Assembly: GCA_033085395.1 (NCBI GenBank) | Contig: MU853189.1 | Location: 1 to 64,000 of the forward strand | Source of the DNA: Xanthoparmelia taractica | Lineage: Eukaryota; Ascomycota; Lecanoromycetes; Lecanorales; Parmeliaceae | DNA length: 64,000 nucleotides | Reading direction: 5' to 3' | Part shown: positions 10,991 through 20,730 of the stretch, one piece after another | How the letters are laid out: each line of letters begins with the position of its first letter | Numbering within the stretch: the first letter of the stretch is position 1 | Translations under genes and position numbers: made by a program | Notes under the pieces: model-generated | Seen by the model: the letters and a program-made list of their open reading frames with translations, nothing else | Told to the model about the DNA's origin: nothing | The model's database searches: none

Positions 10991-11569
10991 TAGACTGGGA
11001 ATATGGAGCCATTCTGAACGTTTTGGTCGAAATGGCTAAGACCATTACCTCATCTGGCTTCTAATGTGTCGCTCGTCCTTTGCTGAGACATCCCGCGGTT
11101 CCCTTCGCGATTACTGCTTCTCTTCCTAGGGAGTTGCTATGCAAGAGCTCCTTGGAAATTTGTCATTCTAAGATCGATGTTTGATCCAAATCATACCCGG
11201 ATGTCCACTGGACTAACACTAAAATTACATATCTGCAAAGGAACATAACGAGAGATCCATCGGCGCTCAAGAAGTTACTGGAATGGTAGGTCAGACCATA
11301 CTATTGACTGCTTCCGAAACACAACCCAAAAGGGTATTGCCAAGTTCATTTCCAACCGTTTTGTATCATCTGAATGTGTTTCCTTCGGCGTACACGGTTC
11401 AGTATCTCCGTGGTGCCTCTGATAGCCTTCCTCTTCCGTTCTTACCGTAAAGAAAGTCTCGTGGTCTTCTTGTCCTTATTGCTTTGATACTTAATCCCTG
11501 CGATCTCCCAGAAGAGCAGCCTTGATCCTTTCGCATCTGCTGTCATCAGCTTGCAACTATGGAAGTAGG
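10991..11569. other. Intergenic, about 580 bp, nothing recognised
   Basis: This is the RPN6 3' flank and the promoter region of the downstream membrane protein gene. No repeat, RNA gene or conserved coding signal is visible. Confidence 0.5.
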
Positions 11570-12586
11570 ATGATGATTGCCGTGGCCTTCTTCGCGGCCG
11601 TCGCCATACTCGGTTGTGCCGCAGTTGACAGTGTCACGACATCTCTTCTCTTACCGGATTGCCTTTTCGTCACTGATCAATCGTTCCCAAGGCCTACTTT
11701 TGTGGGCCAGGTGACCGTCACCAGAAGTACCACATATTACACCCTGGACTGTTGGGCTGGTGGCGCTGCTTCTTATTTCATCGCTGGTGACGATGACAGT
11801 AGCTACACTTTTTCGGAAAGCTCAGCCAGCACCCAGTACCTTCTTGAAAAGTAAGGATCCAGGAAATCCATTGCTCACACAAGACATATTTCTTGCTCCA
11901 GCACGCTCTAAGTCACTGGGTGATACTGACTCCGCTAGCTACACAAACATCGCTGCTGCTGCTTCCTCTTCTACGGTCCACGTCTTGCAAACGTGAGTTA
12001 CCTGCAAATTTCTTGAGTTGCGAAAGAAGTTAGAAGTCAAACCTCATTGACCCCCCTTAGTTCGACCATAAAATGCGATCCCCTCGGACCCTCCGGCAGC
12101 GCTACTTGCACAATCACCTGCACTGATGACGAGGATGACGACGCCACATACACCACCAACATCGAATCTGCGCTCTACACCGTCTTCTTCACCACAGCCG
12201 CAGGCTACAGCGCGGCCAGCAGTACCGCCGCCTCCTCCGCGACACCGTCTCCAGCTTCCTCGGCCGCCACAGCAAGATCGACTACCACCACGCCCCCTTA
12301 CGAGCCCCCCTCCACCGCCACTGCAGACCCTACTCTGAGCCCTGCTGGAAAAATCGGCATTGGGCTGGGCGTGCCACTTGGCATTTGCGCGGTTGCTGGC
12401 GCCGCCCTGCTTCTCTACCGCCATGGCAAACACAAGGAACGTTCGCGCATGAACCAGATGGTGAATTTGGCTCCGCCTACCGGTTTAGCGTCGGGGTTTG
12501 AAGGGAAGCGGTTTTCAGATGCTGGGGTGACGGGTCAGACGCTGGGAAGATCACCGCCGGTCTATTCTATAGAGATGCAGGGCTGA
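11570..12586 (+). CDS. Ser/Thr-rich single-pass membrane protein with signal peptide
   Basis: Proposed exons are 11570-11850, 11939-11992 and 12061-12586. The ATG at 11570 opens a signal peptide (MMIAVAFFAAVAILGCAAVD); an in-frame upstream start would bury it. The first donor (AAAA then GTAAGG) and the third acceptor (CCTTAG) are clear. The second exon's acceptor (GCTAG at 11937-11938) was chosen only because it keeps frame, so that junction is uncertain. The ectodomain is Thr/Ser/Tyr-rich with a few Cys and an acidic patch (DDEDDDA), then a Ser/Ala/Pro stalk. One transmembrane helix (IGIGLGVPLGICAVAGAALLLY) ends at a basic stop-transfer segment (RHGKHKERSR), followed by a cytoplasmic tail of about 50 residues. 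The architecture resembles fungal wall-stress sensors, but no such domain was recognised. The N-terminal region is paralogous to the left-edge gene. Confidence 0.7.
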
Positions 12587-14055
12587 TCAGCCTGGTGGGG
12601 ACAACGGGAAGAGCTTCAGATGGGAAGGACTAATGGCAACGAATGTCTGTGACAGATAAGGAAGGTAATTGGAGAATGAGACTATTGTAACATATGTGTG
12701 CTGATTAAACACTTCCAACTCAAAATTGAGATTCCCTACTAATACCTCTGACCACTCCATACGCAGGACACGTAGCTAATGTGGATAATGTGGTAAAGCC
12801 AAAGTCGCTCGGCTTGTACGAGATTATTTTCTCCCATGCTAAGACTCCAAGGGGGCAGGATTGAACCTGGTAAAGTGACGGAAAACTTGAGGCGGTAAAA
12901 TGGCTATGATGCCAAATGGTAGAATATGACCATTGGAAAAAGGATCAATCCATATAGCTCCAAAGGGCGCTTGAACACGTACTCAGGTCTCGCTGTATCT
13001 GGTCTCGCTGTATCTGTGATTCGAGTTCCCTAGTCCCACAGCCATAATGTTCCAAGTCATCAATAGCGAAGCCATTTTACACGGATATCCAATCCCCATC
13101 ATCTTTCCCTGCAAACTATTTTGTCAATACCACCCTCAAATGTTATATCAAGAGCAGCTCCCGCTATCCGTACTCACATCAAGATATCTAAGACGGGTGA
13201 GATGTATAACATTTTGGTCTGAGGTTTTTAAGAATATATCATAGAATAGTGACAATAGCTACATCTCAACACATAGTTGAGTGGTTCACAGGTGTTGCGG
13301 GATGACCTCCAGGCTCTGCACAAATAAAGATAAATTTTTCCACTTTTTGCCCTTTTTTAGATTCACTATCTCAAAGCTTGATTCGAAAACTCACTCGTGA
13401 TACCGCTGGTTCGAACTTTCCCAGTACCACCTACCTACAGCACCGAAGTAGAAGATCTTACCTCGGTGTGGTTCTCCCAACGCCACGACACCATTTGGGC
13501 AGAACCCGCCTGAGTTCTGTCTTTGTGTCTGAAAAAAGAATCTATACGACCTCTGTTTTCTCAGACTCCTCTCGGATTTTAGTGATCGGTCTGTAGTTTC
13601 CGAGATCACAATTTTTACCTATCCTTCATCAGACCTGGTAGAGTGAGGAAAAGAGCGCCTCCTCGCTGCGTAATGGTAGAACGCAGAACGCCGCAGTTGC
13701 AAAGCACTTCTTATTGAATAAATGAAGATACGTCTGAACAATTTGCGTATAGACAAATTAGCTTATAGAGGATCCAGATGATACCCTAAGGTATCCCAAA
13801 TAATGCAAAAAAAAGAAGGCAAAAAGATAAATAACATACAACAGCTAGTATTCGCTGGTCGTCACCGACCCAACTACTAATTAGCCGATCTGAGGCTTAT
13901 CTTTGGCTGAGCGGACGGGAAGCCGAGTTTTCAACAGTCTATGGCCGTATGTATTTAAAAGTCTGCTATTATAATATATAAAGCAATGTGTTTATAATCA
14001 ACTATCCAACCCTCGGGCAAATCCCCACCCTCCTTCGACTTTCCATCCAACCACA
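12587..14055. other. AT-richer intergenic region, about 1.5 kb
   Basis: This stretch is visibly richer in A and T than its surroundings, with many TA/AT runs (for example around 13800-13990). It contains a small perfect tandem duplication at 12986-13015. Short frames occur on both strands near 13380-13610 but have no recognisable family. It could include an old repeat-mutated element, which cannot be shown from sequence alone. Confidence 0.5.
12986..13015. repeat. Perfect 15-bp tandem duplication
   Basis: The unit ggtctcgctgtatct occurs twice in direct tandem with no mismatch. It is an isolated local duplication in non-coding DNA. Confidence 0.9.
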
Positions 14056-15237
14056 ATGCCCTCGCCACCCACCATCCACCGCACCACCACCACCACCAAC
14101 AAACTCCCCAACAACAACAACCGCCCTCCAACACCCCCCCAATCCAATACCCACCAGCTAACACTCGACCTCCTCCTCCACGTCCTAACCCACACCCTCT
14201 TCCACCCCTTCCTCGCCGCCCTCCTCCCCCTCTCCCTCCGCGCCCTCGCAACGCCCCTCGCCTCCCTATCTTTCATCCTCACCTCCCTATTCGCCCTCTC
14301 CGTCTCCCTCTATCACATCCTACAGCGCGTGAACAAGCGACTCGCGCACGGCGCGCCGAGGGATGTGGAGTGGGAGGATGAGGTCGTGGTGATTACGGGG
14401 GGGGTGGGGGGGTTGGGGGGATGTTTGGCGGAGATTTATGCGCTGAGGGGGGTTGGAGTTGGGGTTTTGGATGTGCGCGTTGGGGGTGGGGTTGGGGCGG
14501 GGGCGACTGATGTTGGGGTTGAGGGGGTGGTGGATGATGGGGAGGAGAAGGAAAGGGAAGGGGTGCGGTATTATCACTGCGATGTGGGTGATTGGGAGCA
14601 AGTGGAGCGGGTATGGGGGAGGGTGGTGAGGGATATGGGGACCCCGACTGTGCTGATTAACAATGCGGCTGTGGTTAATGGGAAAGGTTTCATGGAGCAG
14701 AGTCAGGAGGAGGTGGAGAGGACGTTTCGCGTCAATACGTTGAGTCATTATCATTTGAATAGGCTCTTTCTAACGCAGATGCTGGAGAATGCAGCACGCG
14801 GTGGGACGATTGTGACGGTTTCTTCTGTGCTGGGATACCTAGGCGCGGCGCATCTGTCGGCATATACCGCATCCAAAGCCGCTCTGCTCGCGTACCACGC
14901 TTCGCTGACTTCTGAATTGGCGGTGAAAGCGCCAAAGGTGAAGACGATTTTGGTGACGCCTGGACAGCTGGATACACAGTTGTTTGGCAATGTAAAGCTC
15001 CGAGGCTGGGCGAGGAATTTCTTTGGGCCTATTGTTGGGGCTGGGGAGGTTGCGGTTAAGATCGTGGAGATGATTGATCGTGGTGAAGGGGGCGTGGTGA
15101 GTGAGCCAGCGTATGCGAGGTGGATTGCCTGGCTAGGTGTGCTGCCCGCGGGGTTGCAAAGGCTGGCAAGGAGCTGGGCCGGAATTGACGATGCGTTTGC
15201 TGGGGAAGTTCGGAAGAGCTCGAAGGATGCTGGATAG
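14056..15237 (+). CDS. Membrane-anchored short-chain dehydrogenase/reductase (SDR16C/RDH10-like)
   Basis: A single exon of 393 residues. A hydrophilic N-terminus of about 35 residues is followed by hydrophobic helices (about 45-95), so the enzyme is probably anchored in the endoplasmic reticulum or lipid droplets. The Rossmann fold starts with VVITGGVGGLGG (TGxxxGxG at about residue 113). An Asp ends the second strand (VLDVR), and the fold also has the LINNAAV motif near 200, the active-site Ser near 257, and the YTASK motif with Tyr 270 and Lys 274. Closest known members are the membrane SDRs of the retinol dehydrogenase 10/dhrs3 type, acting on lipophilic alcohols or ketones with NAD(P)H; the substrate is unknown. 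The 5' third of the coding strand is almost free of G and then flips to G-rich. It converges on the next SDR gene. Confidence 0.88.
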   Translation: MPSPPTIHRTTTTTNKLPNNNNRPPTPPQSNTHQLTLDLLLHVLTHTLFHPFLAALLPLSLRALATPLASLSFILTSLFALSVSLYHILQRVNKRLAHGAPRDVEWEDEVVVITGGVGGLGGCLAEIYALRGVGVGVLDVRVGGGVGAGATDVGVEGVVDDGEEKEREGVRYYHCDVGDWEQVERVWGRVVRDMGTPTVLINNAAVVNGKGFMEQSQEEVERTFRVNTLSHYHLNRLFLTQMLENAARGGTIVTVSSVLGYLGAAHLSAYTASKAALLAYHASLTSELAVKAPKVKTILVTPGQLDTQLFGNVKLRGWARNFFGPIVGAGEVAVKIVEMIDRGEGGVVSEPAYARWIAWLGVLPAGLQRLARSWAGIDDAFAGEVRKSSKDAG

Positions 15238-15331
15238 CCACGGTTTCCTGTTGTGCTATCACGTGTGACAGATCCACGTGGTAGTATATACTAGGAAGCA
15301 ATATTTTCAGCCATTATAAACCCTCTTTCGC

Positions 15332-16224
15332 TCAGACTTTTTGCTTTGCCATCCACGCCTCTGCGTCGTCCTTGTATCCGTCTCGCCATCGACTCAGTGG
15401 TGGCCGCTCATGAATAATATCCCCAACACTCCACAGCATCCTCTTCCTATCCTTCTCGACCGTCACATCGTTATCCGGACATATCACGTAGAAAACTTCC
15501 TCCGCCATCTTCTGCTGTAAATAATCCGCTACCTGCTCTGGAGTCCAGGCTCCCTCCGGCTTCTCTTTCGACGTAACACCTCCGGTCATTCCTGTATGTG
15601 TCCAGCCTGGAACAAGCAAGTGTACGGAAGTGGGCGTAGCGCGCAAGTCGTATGATAGATGTTCTGCGAGGGTTTTAACAGCAGCTTTGGAGGCGTTGTA
15701 AGCGGGATTGCTAGGCGGATTGGTGATGCCTTGTTTCGAGCCGGTAATGACAATCGAGGTGGGTTGGCTCTGTGTACGGAGACTGGGGAGGAAAGTGGAA
15801 ATGCCATTTATGACGCCAAAGAGGTTTGTATCTATTATCTGTGTCCCACCATGTCAGCGCACCAGTGTATGGTTAGGCTGCATGATGAGGTTACCTTGTG
15901 GAAGTATTCCGTATCCTCCCATCCGCTATTAAGACCAATGCCAGCGTTCAGCATTAGAAAACTGACTTGTCCAAAATCCATTTCTACTTTGACTCGTAAG
16001 TCGGTCCATTCGTCCATTTTGCTGACATCCATGGCATAAGTCTTTGTTGGGCCGCCATTGTCGAATTGTGAGCGTGCTTTAGAAAGAGCTTCAGTGTTTC
16101 GATCGACGAGGGCAATCTTCATTCCAAGTCTGTGGCAGAGCTTAGCGACAGCGAGACCTATGCCCGACGCTGCTCCTGTGATGAGTGCCGTAGATCCTGC
16201 TTTGAAAACTGGATGTAAGGGCAT
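15332..16224 (-). CDS. Classical short-chain dehydrogenase/reductase
   Basis: Exon 1 is 16224-15895 and exon 2 is 15838-15332, split by a 56-nt intron (GTAACC...CACAG, branch CTGAC), giving 278 residues. The cofactor motif ALITGAASGIG has TGxxxGxG at residues 16-23, and an Asp in ALVDRN suggests NAD preference. The NAG motif (MLNAGIG) follows, and the catalytic set is Ser144 (VITGS), Tyr157 and Lys161 (YNASK). The C-terminal part VHLLVPGWTHTGMTGG is the usual P-G-x-x-x-T loop. Start at 16224 is supported by MPLHPVF leading straight into the first strand. Cytosolic; substrate unknown. It is convergent with the SDR at 14056-15237 but too different to be a recent duplicate. Confidence 0.9.
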
Positions 16225-16639
16225 ATCTGTTGAGTGGTAGAAGTAGTGTTTATATGCATCAAAAGAGAGTCTGGATTGGTGGGGGAAATTGTGTTCAGGT
16301 AATTGGAAGGGGACGATCTGCGGTTGAACTCCGTCATCACAGCAATGAACAACCACGCCCATGCTTTCTGCCCTGTGCAATGAACAGTGTGTAATTTTAC
16401 AGTTTCCATCACTTGGCCTCGACGAAGTGAGTCCCATATGCTGTAATATTTTATGTTCAAAGCGACTATCTATCCGTACACCAACTCCCATACTATCGCC
16501 GATGCTATGAAAGTTGTACAAGCAACCCAAGCATCAGCCTTTGGATTACACATCCCTCATAATCCAATGCGCTGCTGTTGTGGCAAGCCAAATAACCGTC
16601 ACTGCATAGGCGCATTCCGTCAAGATTTTATGCAAACGT
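16225..16639. other. Upstream region of the SDR gene, 415 bp
   Basis: This lies between the SDR start codon and the stop codon of the next minus-strand gene. Nothing beyond probable promoter and 3' flank is recognisable. Confidence 0.45.
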
Positions 16640-17461
16640 TCAATCCATTTCCACGTCTTCCCCCTCCGCTACCACCGCCGAGGGTACCGTACCGCTGTCA
16701 GTCTCACGGCTGGTATCCGGAGTCCTTGCAGCAAAAAGAGGCTGTGCCCACGAGAATCTAACCGGCGAACACTGAAGATTGGCCAATGTATCGTCCCACG
16801 TTCTAGCCACTAGCTGCCCTGACAACAAGTCTTCTTTGAATAAGAAATATCCCTCACTGGATTTAACCAGGTACGACTCTAAGCTTTTGCTTGATAAGAG
16901 AATCTCTAAGTCCGTAAGAGGGTAGTGGTTGGCAATGTACCGGCTAAACCCTCTTGCCATTGCAGCAAGATCTGAATTCTCGCCTACATACGTCCATCCA
17001 ATTCCTAGCAGGTGGGTATACTGATCGATCGTTGGGTCTGCCACTGTGGCTATTGGTGAATCAGTATGATTTGCAGCCAAGGCGACATCAGCATTGGAGG
17101 AAGTATCCCGGCGCTGCACTTTTCGTTTAGGCAATTCACCCTCGGAGTCCATCATCTGCACAGCCTTCTCCTCCACGTCCGTTCGCAGTTTCTTCTCTAG
17201 CTGATCTTCAAACCATGTTCCGGTCTGGGTTTCTGCCGTTGTCGCGGTACCAGTGAGAGGATTGATGCGGGCCATCCCCTCACCATAGATGGCTGTTGGA
17301 CTGATCCCTGGAGTCCTTGACGGAGGCAGAGTCCCTCCCATTGCCTCGTCTTCGGGTGAGATTTCTTCGCGCATGCGCTTCTTGGAGGTGGCAGAGGGGT
17401 TGACGGTAATTGGTGCCCTGGCTGGGACTGGGATGGGACTAGATGCTGGATTCGTTGACAT
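16640..17461 (-). CDS. Conserved unknown protein, probably nuclear
   Basis: A single exon of 273 residues from the ATG at 17461, which begins MSTNPASSPIPVPARAP and has A at -3. An in-frame ATG at 17605 would add 48 residues of composition typical of translated leader sequence, so the shorter form is preferred. The N-terminal half is disordered with a basic patch (SKKRMREE) and a second one (PKRKVQRRD), both possible nuclear localisation signals. A more ordered segment (about residues 145-225) includes HLLGIGWTYVGE, ARGFSRYIANHYPL and SYLVKSSEGYFLF. The C-terminus is acidic (GEDVEMD). I do not recognise the family; it looks like a Pezizomycotina-restricted protein. Confidence 0.7.
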   Translation of the reverse strand: MSTNPASSPIPVPARAPITVNPSATSKKRMREEISPEDEAMGGTLPPSRTPGISPTAIYGEGMARINPLTGTATTAETQTGTWFEDQLEKKLRTDVEEKAVQMMDSEGELPKRKVQRRDTSSNADVALAANHTDSPIATVADPTIDQYTHLLGIGWTYVGENSDLAAMARGFSRYIANHYPLTDLEILLSSKSLESYLVKSSEGYFLFKEDLLSGQLVARTWDDTLANLQCSPVRFSWAQPLFAARTPDTSRETDSGTVPSAVVAEGEDVEMD

Positions 17462-17605
17462 GATGGGTACGAATGATTGATACTGAAAAGACTTTGTGAG
17501 AATTTGTGAATGGGCGTATTGTGAGGCCGAATAAAACGGATGATACTGCGGTGGTAAGAGGATGGTTGATGAGTCTGCAAAATCGTTGAAGTCGCGTGGA
17601 AGCAT

Positions 17606-18648
17606 ATTGAAGCGCAAAAAGCAAGCGTGTTAAGGAACTGGAAGGCGTGACTATTGGGTTTGACGTGCTGTCGAAGGGTAACAGGTGTTGCGAAGTGAGC
17701 AGGTGGAAGGCTCGAGTGATGAAGTGACCGTGGTGACCTCGTCAATTGTGATGGAATGAGAAGAAGGTACGAGGCGTGAAGAAAGAAGCAATTGCAGGCA
17801 AGTGGCCGGATGAAATGTTACATCAGAAGATGTGAATTTGGATGAAATAGGATGTCGGAGTGACTGTTGCGCTTCATAAGATCTTCAATTGATGGAAGAA
17901 AGTTGAAGGTGAAATGGCATTGGTTTAAAAAGCGAGAAGGAAAGGCCCCAACACCAAAAAGGTCCAAGCAAGCAAACATGGATCTCACCAGCTTCTGGGG
18001 AAACCAATTAAGCATCTCGATTGGTGGATGGCTGGTAAAAGTGACTAAAGATTAAATGTGGGGTTGGCGCCTGCAGATCCCTTATTGCGCTTCCTGAGGG
18101 CCGATGCGGCGATGCCATGCAGGGGACTTCTATTGGAATTGTGGGGGCCACACACTTCAATCTGCCTTTCAATAAATAGCATCAGAATATTCAAAGTCTT
18201 CTGACAATCAATGGCAATGACAATCACGGACATATCACAAGGTGTTGAACGTCATGGTCTTCTCTTTTTGTCTTTCCTGCCTGCTTGGAGTCAAGCAAAG
18301 GGTGATATAGCTGTCAGGGATTTCTTAAAGCTGTGCTTACTAAACTCAATTACAGAGGAGCTAGCTTCTTAGGAGAAGTGCCTTGCCAACGGAATCGTGT
18401 ATCATCATCGGCACAGTCCCGATACTAGCTGATCTAGGTACCAAGTATCTCTCATGATATGCAGGCTGGGTCACGTAAGCCTTGGCAAAGCGTAGGAACC
18501 GTTAAGAAGCTTCAGGATCCTATTCCAAATCAGATTTTGGCGGACAAAAGCAGTTGAAAGATGGCAGGAAGGAGCACGAACTTCCTTCGGTCAAAGTCGC
18601 CTCCAAGAATGCTTCCCTCTCTTGAAAGACCCCAAATTTCTCAAGCAC
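17606..18648. other. Intergenic, about 1 kb, nothing recognised
   Basis: This is the upstream region of the 16640-17461 gene and the 3' flank of the next one. Short frames on both strands lack splice support and family resemblance. Confidence 0.5.
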
Positions 18649-19227
18649 CTATTCCTCGTGAAGCTGATCGTCTGCAGGTCCCTCGTTCTCCTCAAAACCT
18701 TCTTGGAGAGGTTCCTCGAGAGTGAAGATGCCGAGTTTTATGGACGTCCAAACCGCTATAGTGAGATCCTCCACGTAGGGAAACCCTTCAAGCGCTGCGC
18801 CGACGACGACACCAACCGAGACGAAGAAGATGAACTTTGCCAGAAAAACCAGGGCGTTTTCCACAAGTAAGTCTATTGCAAGCAAGGTCTTGCCGCAGAA
18901 CCCTGAGGTTCTGAGCAGAAGCTCCACCGCGGCTACCAAGTCGAAAACTTTGTACACAAAGGACCCGTATGCTATGCATTCGTTGACGACGCGGAAAGGT
19001 CCAAGCTGATTTTCCAGAGGCCCTTCGTCATCGTCGTCATCAAGGTGAACGTGGCCACGTGCGAAGCTGACGGTGTGGTAGATGCAAGTTGGCAGTATTG
19101 CAATAACTATGTCGTGATGATCAAGCAGGCCAGCCTTGTCGTAGAATAAGAGAAGGTGCCAGTGCGCGAGTCGCGCGAACGTGTGGGGAAAGAAGAAAGA
19201 GAAGTATTGTAGGATGGTTTGTAACAT
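18649..19227 (-). CDS. Small predicted membrane protein, unknown
   Basis: A single exon of 192 residues from the ATG at 19227. The first 55 residues are hydrophobic and aromatic (MLQTILQYFSFFFPHTF, ILPTCIYHTV). An acidic loop (HLDDDDDEG) follows, then hydrophobic helices around DLVAAVELLLR and ALVFLAKFIFFVSVGVVVGAAL, and an acidic tail. This suggests two or three membrane passes. I recognise no family, so it could be a lineage-specific membrane protein. Two CCAAT boxes lie upstream, supporting a real promoter. Absence of introns and homology keeps confidence moderate. Confidence 0.5.
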   Translation of the reverse strand: MLQTILQYFSFFFPHTFARLAHWHLLLFYDKAGLLDHHDIVIAILPTCIYHTVSFARGHVHLDDDDDEGPLENQLGPFRVVNECIAYGSFVYKVFDLVAAVELLLRTSGFCGKTLLAIDLLVENALVFLAKFIFFVSVGVVVGAALEGFPYVEDLTIAVWTSIKLGIFTLEEPLQEGFEENEGPADDQLHEE

Positions 19228-19352
19228 CACTAAGAATCATGGAAAATCAAGCTATGCGAAGGATAAGTTGATGAAAGACAGGGTTATAAGAAAAGTCTCC
19301 ACCCTCCGCAGGAAGTCACGTCGGTTGCCCTTTGTGAAACGGAACTAATTTG

Positions 19353-19398
19353 ATTGGCCAAGGTCTTTTCTCAAACACTCATTCTTTGCACCGATTGG
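19353..19398 (-). promoter_or_regulatory. Pair of CCAAT boxes upstream of the membrane protein gene
   Basis: CCAAT occurs on the minus strand at 19353-19357 and 19394-19398, both in the context GGCCAAT. They lie 126 and 167 bp upstream of the ATG at 19227 and 41 bp apart, about four helical turns. GGCCAAT is a typical binding site of the Hap/NF-Y complex. Function is inferred. Confidence 0.45.
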
Positions 19399-19770
19399 CC
19401 CTAGTCACCTGACAGATATAGAATGCTCCATTGACACGCACTTTTTCACACTTCCCTTCAGACTTTGCCTTGTTCATGTTGGCTAACTCCGGGGTAAAAG
19501 CTACCTTGTATCTGGGTGAAAAGCATATACGGGATCTCAAAAGGCAGTTCATTTAGATCAAGCCCAGCAAGGTTTGTGTCACCACAGATATAGCGCTAAT
19601 GTTCCGAAAAGAACTTTCAAAGAATAAGACACTTTCGCATCGTAGTCATTGGGATCAAAGCATCAGTAGTCAATAAATCGAGCAATATCATGCTCTAGAG
19701 AGCCGTGTAGATGTATTGCTATACTCAATCTCTAGTGCATATCCTCGAACTGTCCTCTGCGCTTTTTCGC

Positions 19771-20360
19771 TCAAAATCCTTTGAAAGCCGTCAGTAGTCC
19801 TCTTCATAACTGATGCAGAGGACTGGACTTACTCAAAGGAGTGAAGAACCACCTGTTCTTCCCGCTTGTGTATCTCTCCTCCAGTGCCTTCTTTACTGTC
19901 TTCTTGGCGTCCTCCCTCTGACTGACCTCCTTGAATGTATCATTCGTCACCACTCCCTTCAGACCCTCCAGCTCTAGCGTGTAACGTGTAGGCATTAGAT
20001 GATTGTAATTGATGGTCTTGATGAATGGCTTGACCTTGCTACGCTTTGCTTGACGGGCTTTCGACATGCGGCGGGTAATTTGAGAGGGGTAGCGTTCGAT
20101 GCCCGCGACGAGGGCGTGAGGAAAAGGGTGTGTTTTGGAGCCGGTATCTAATGGTTGAACTATGACGACCTGATATCATAGGACGTTAGAACCATTTTGG
20201 TTTGTAGAGGAGCCAGATCCGTGCGGGCAGGATTGGCTACCTTCTTTCCTGCGTACCTCCCCCGCGTGATGATCGCCACACGGCCGACTTTGAGGACTAG
20301 ATGGAACTACATTAATCAAGATTCTTATCGCACAGGCATAGATTCCAACTCACACTTCAT
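19771..20360 (-). CDS. RPL27: 60S ribosomal protein eL27
   Basis: Four coding exons: 20360-20354 (7 nt, ATGAAGT), 20296-20241, 20169-19833 and 19778-19771 (8 nt, ending in TGA). Introns are 57, 71 and 54 nt with canonical GT-AG ends. The product is 135 residues, the normal eL27 length. The spliced protein begins [21 protein letters not shown] (KOW-type fold), continues [20 protein letters not shown], has [20 protein letters not shown], and ends [13 protein letters not shown]. All junctions restore family-conserved residues, including F3 and the terminal RF. It is a structural component of the large ribosomal subunit. It is divergent from the coiled-coil gene, separated by 370 bp. The two tiny terminal exons are easily missed by automated prediction. 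Confidence 0.95.
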
Positions 20361-20730
20361 CGTCGCTGTTGACGGTCGTAGTTGTTGGTGCAAAGCGAAA
20401 TCTGATGGTTGTGGATATTCTGTGTGTGCTGCGAGTCAGCCTTACCCGCACTCCGCTCATTTTGACTGGCTCGTTTAGGCTATCGCGCCTGCCAAAGTCG
20501 CGGCAAGCTATTGTTTACCTTTTTGTGCTGTTTACAAATCCTCTTTAACTCGCTGTCGCAAAGGACATCGATAGTCGAATATTCGGTATAGAGCTACTGA
20601 TACGAGCCCCAATCAGTCCTTGCAATGCTGGCAGTATTCAGGACCATTGAAAGCTGAATTGCAGTGATGGTCAACCAATAGCTACATTCCGCGGTTCTTC
20701 CCAACATTCCTCGCTACCAGCAGCTTGAAC
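20361..20730. promoter_or_regulatory. Divergent promoter region, RPL27 / coiled-coil gene
   Basis: These 370 bp separate the start codons of two oppositely transcribed genes, so both promoters must lie here. No specific factor site could be assigned with confidence. Confidence 0.45.

Noticed and set aside
12845..12870. T-arm-like sequence of a tRNA on the minus strand (GGTTCAATCC)
   Set aside because: The flanking bases do not form an acceptor stem, D-arm or five-pair T-stem, so a complete tRNA cannot be folded.
13391..13609. Minus-strand frame in the AT-rich region as a retroelement fragment
   Set aside because: No integrase, reverse transcriptase or gag motif could be recognised, only a short open frame.
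14056..16224. Two SDR genes as a recent tandem duplication
   Set aside because: They belong to different SDR groups, one membrane-anchored and intronless, the other soluble with an intron, and differ throughout outside the family motifs.
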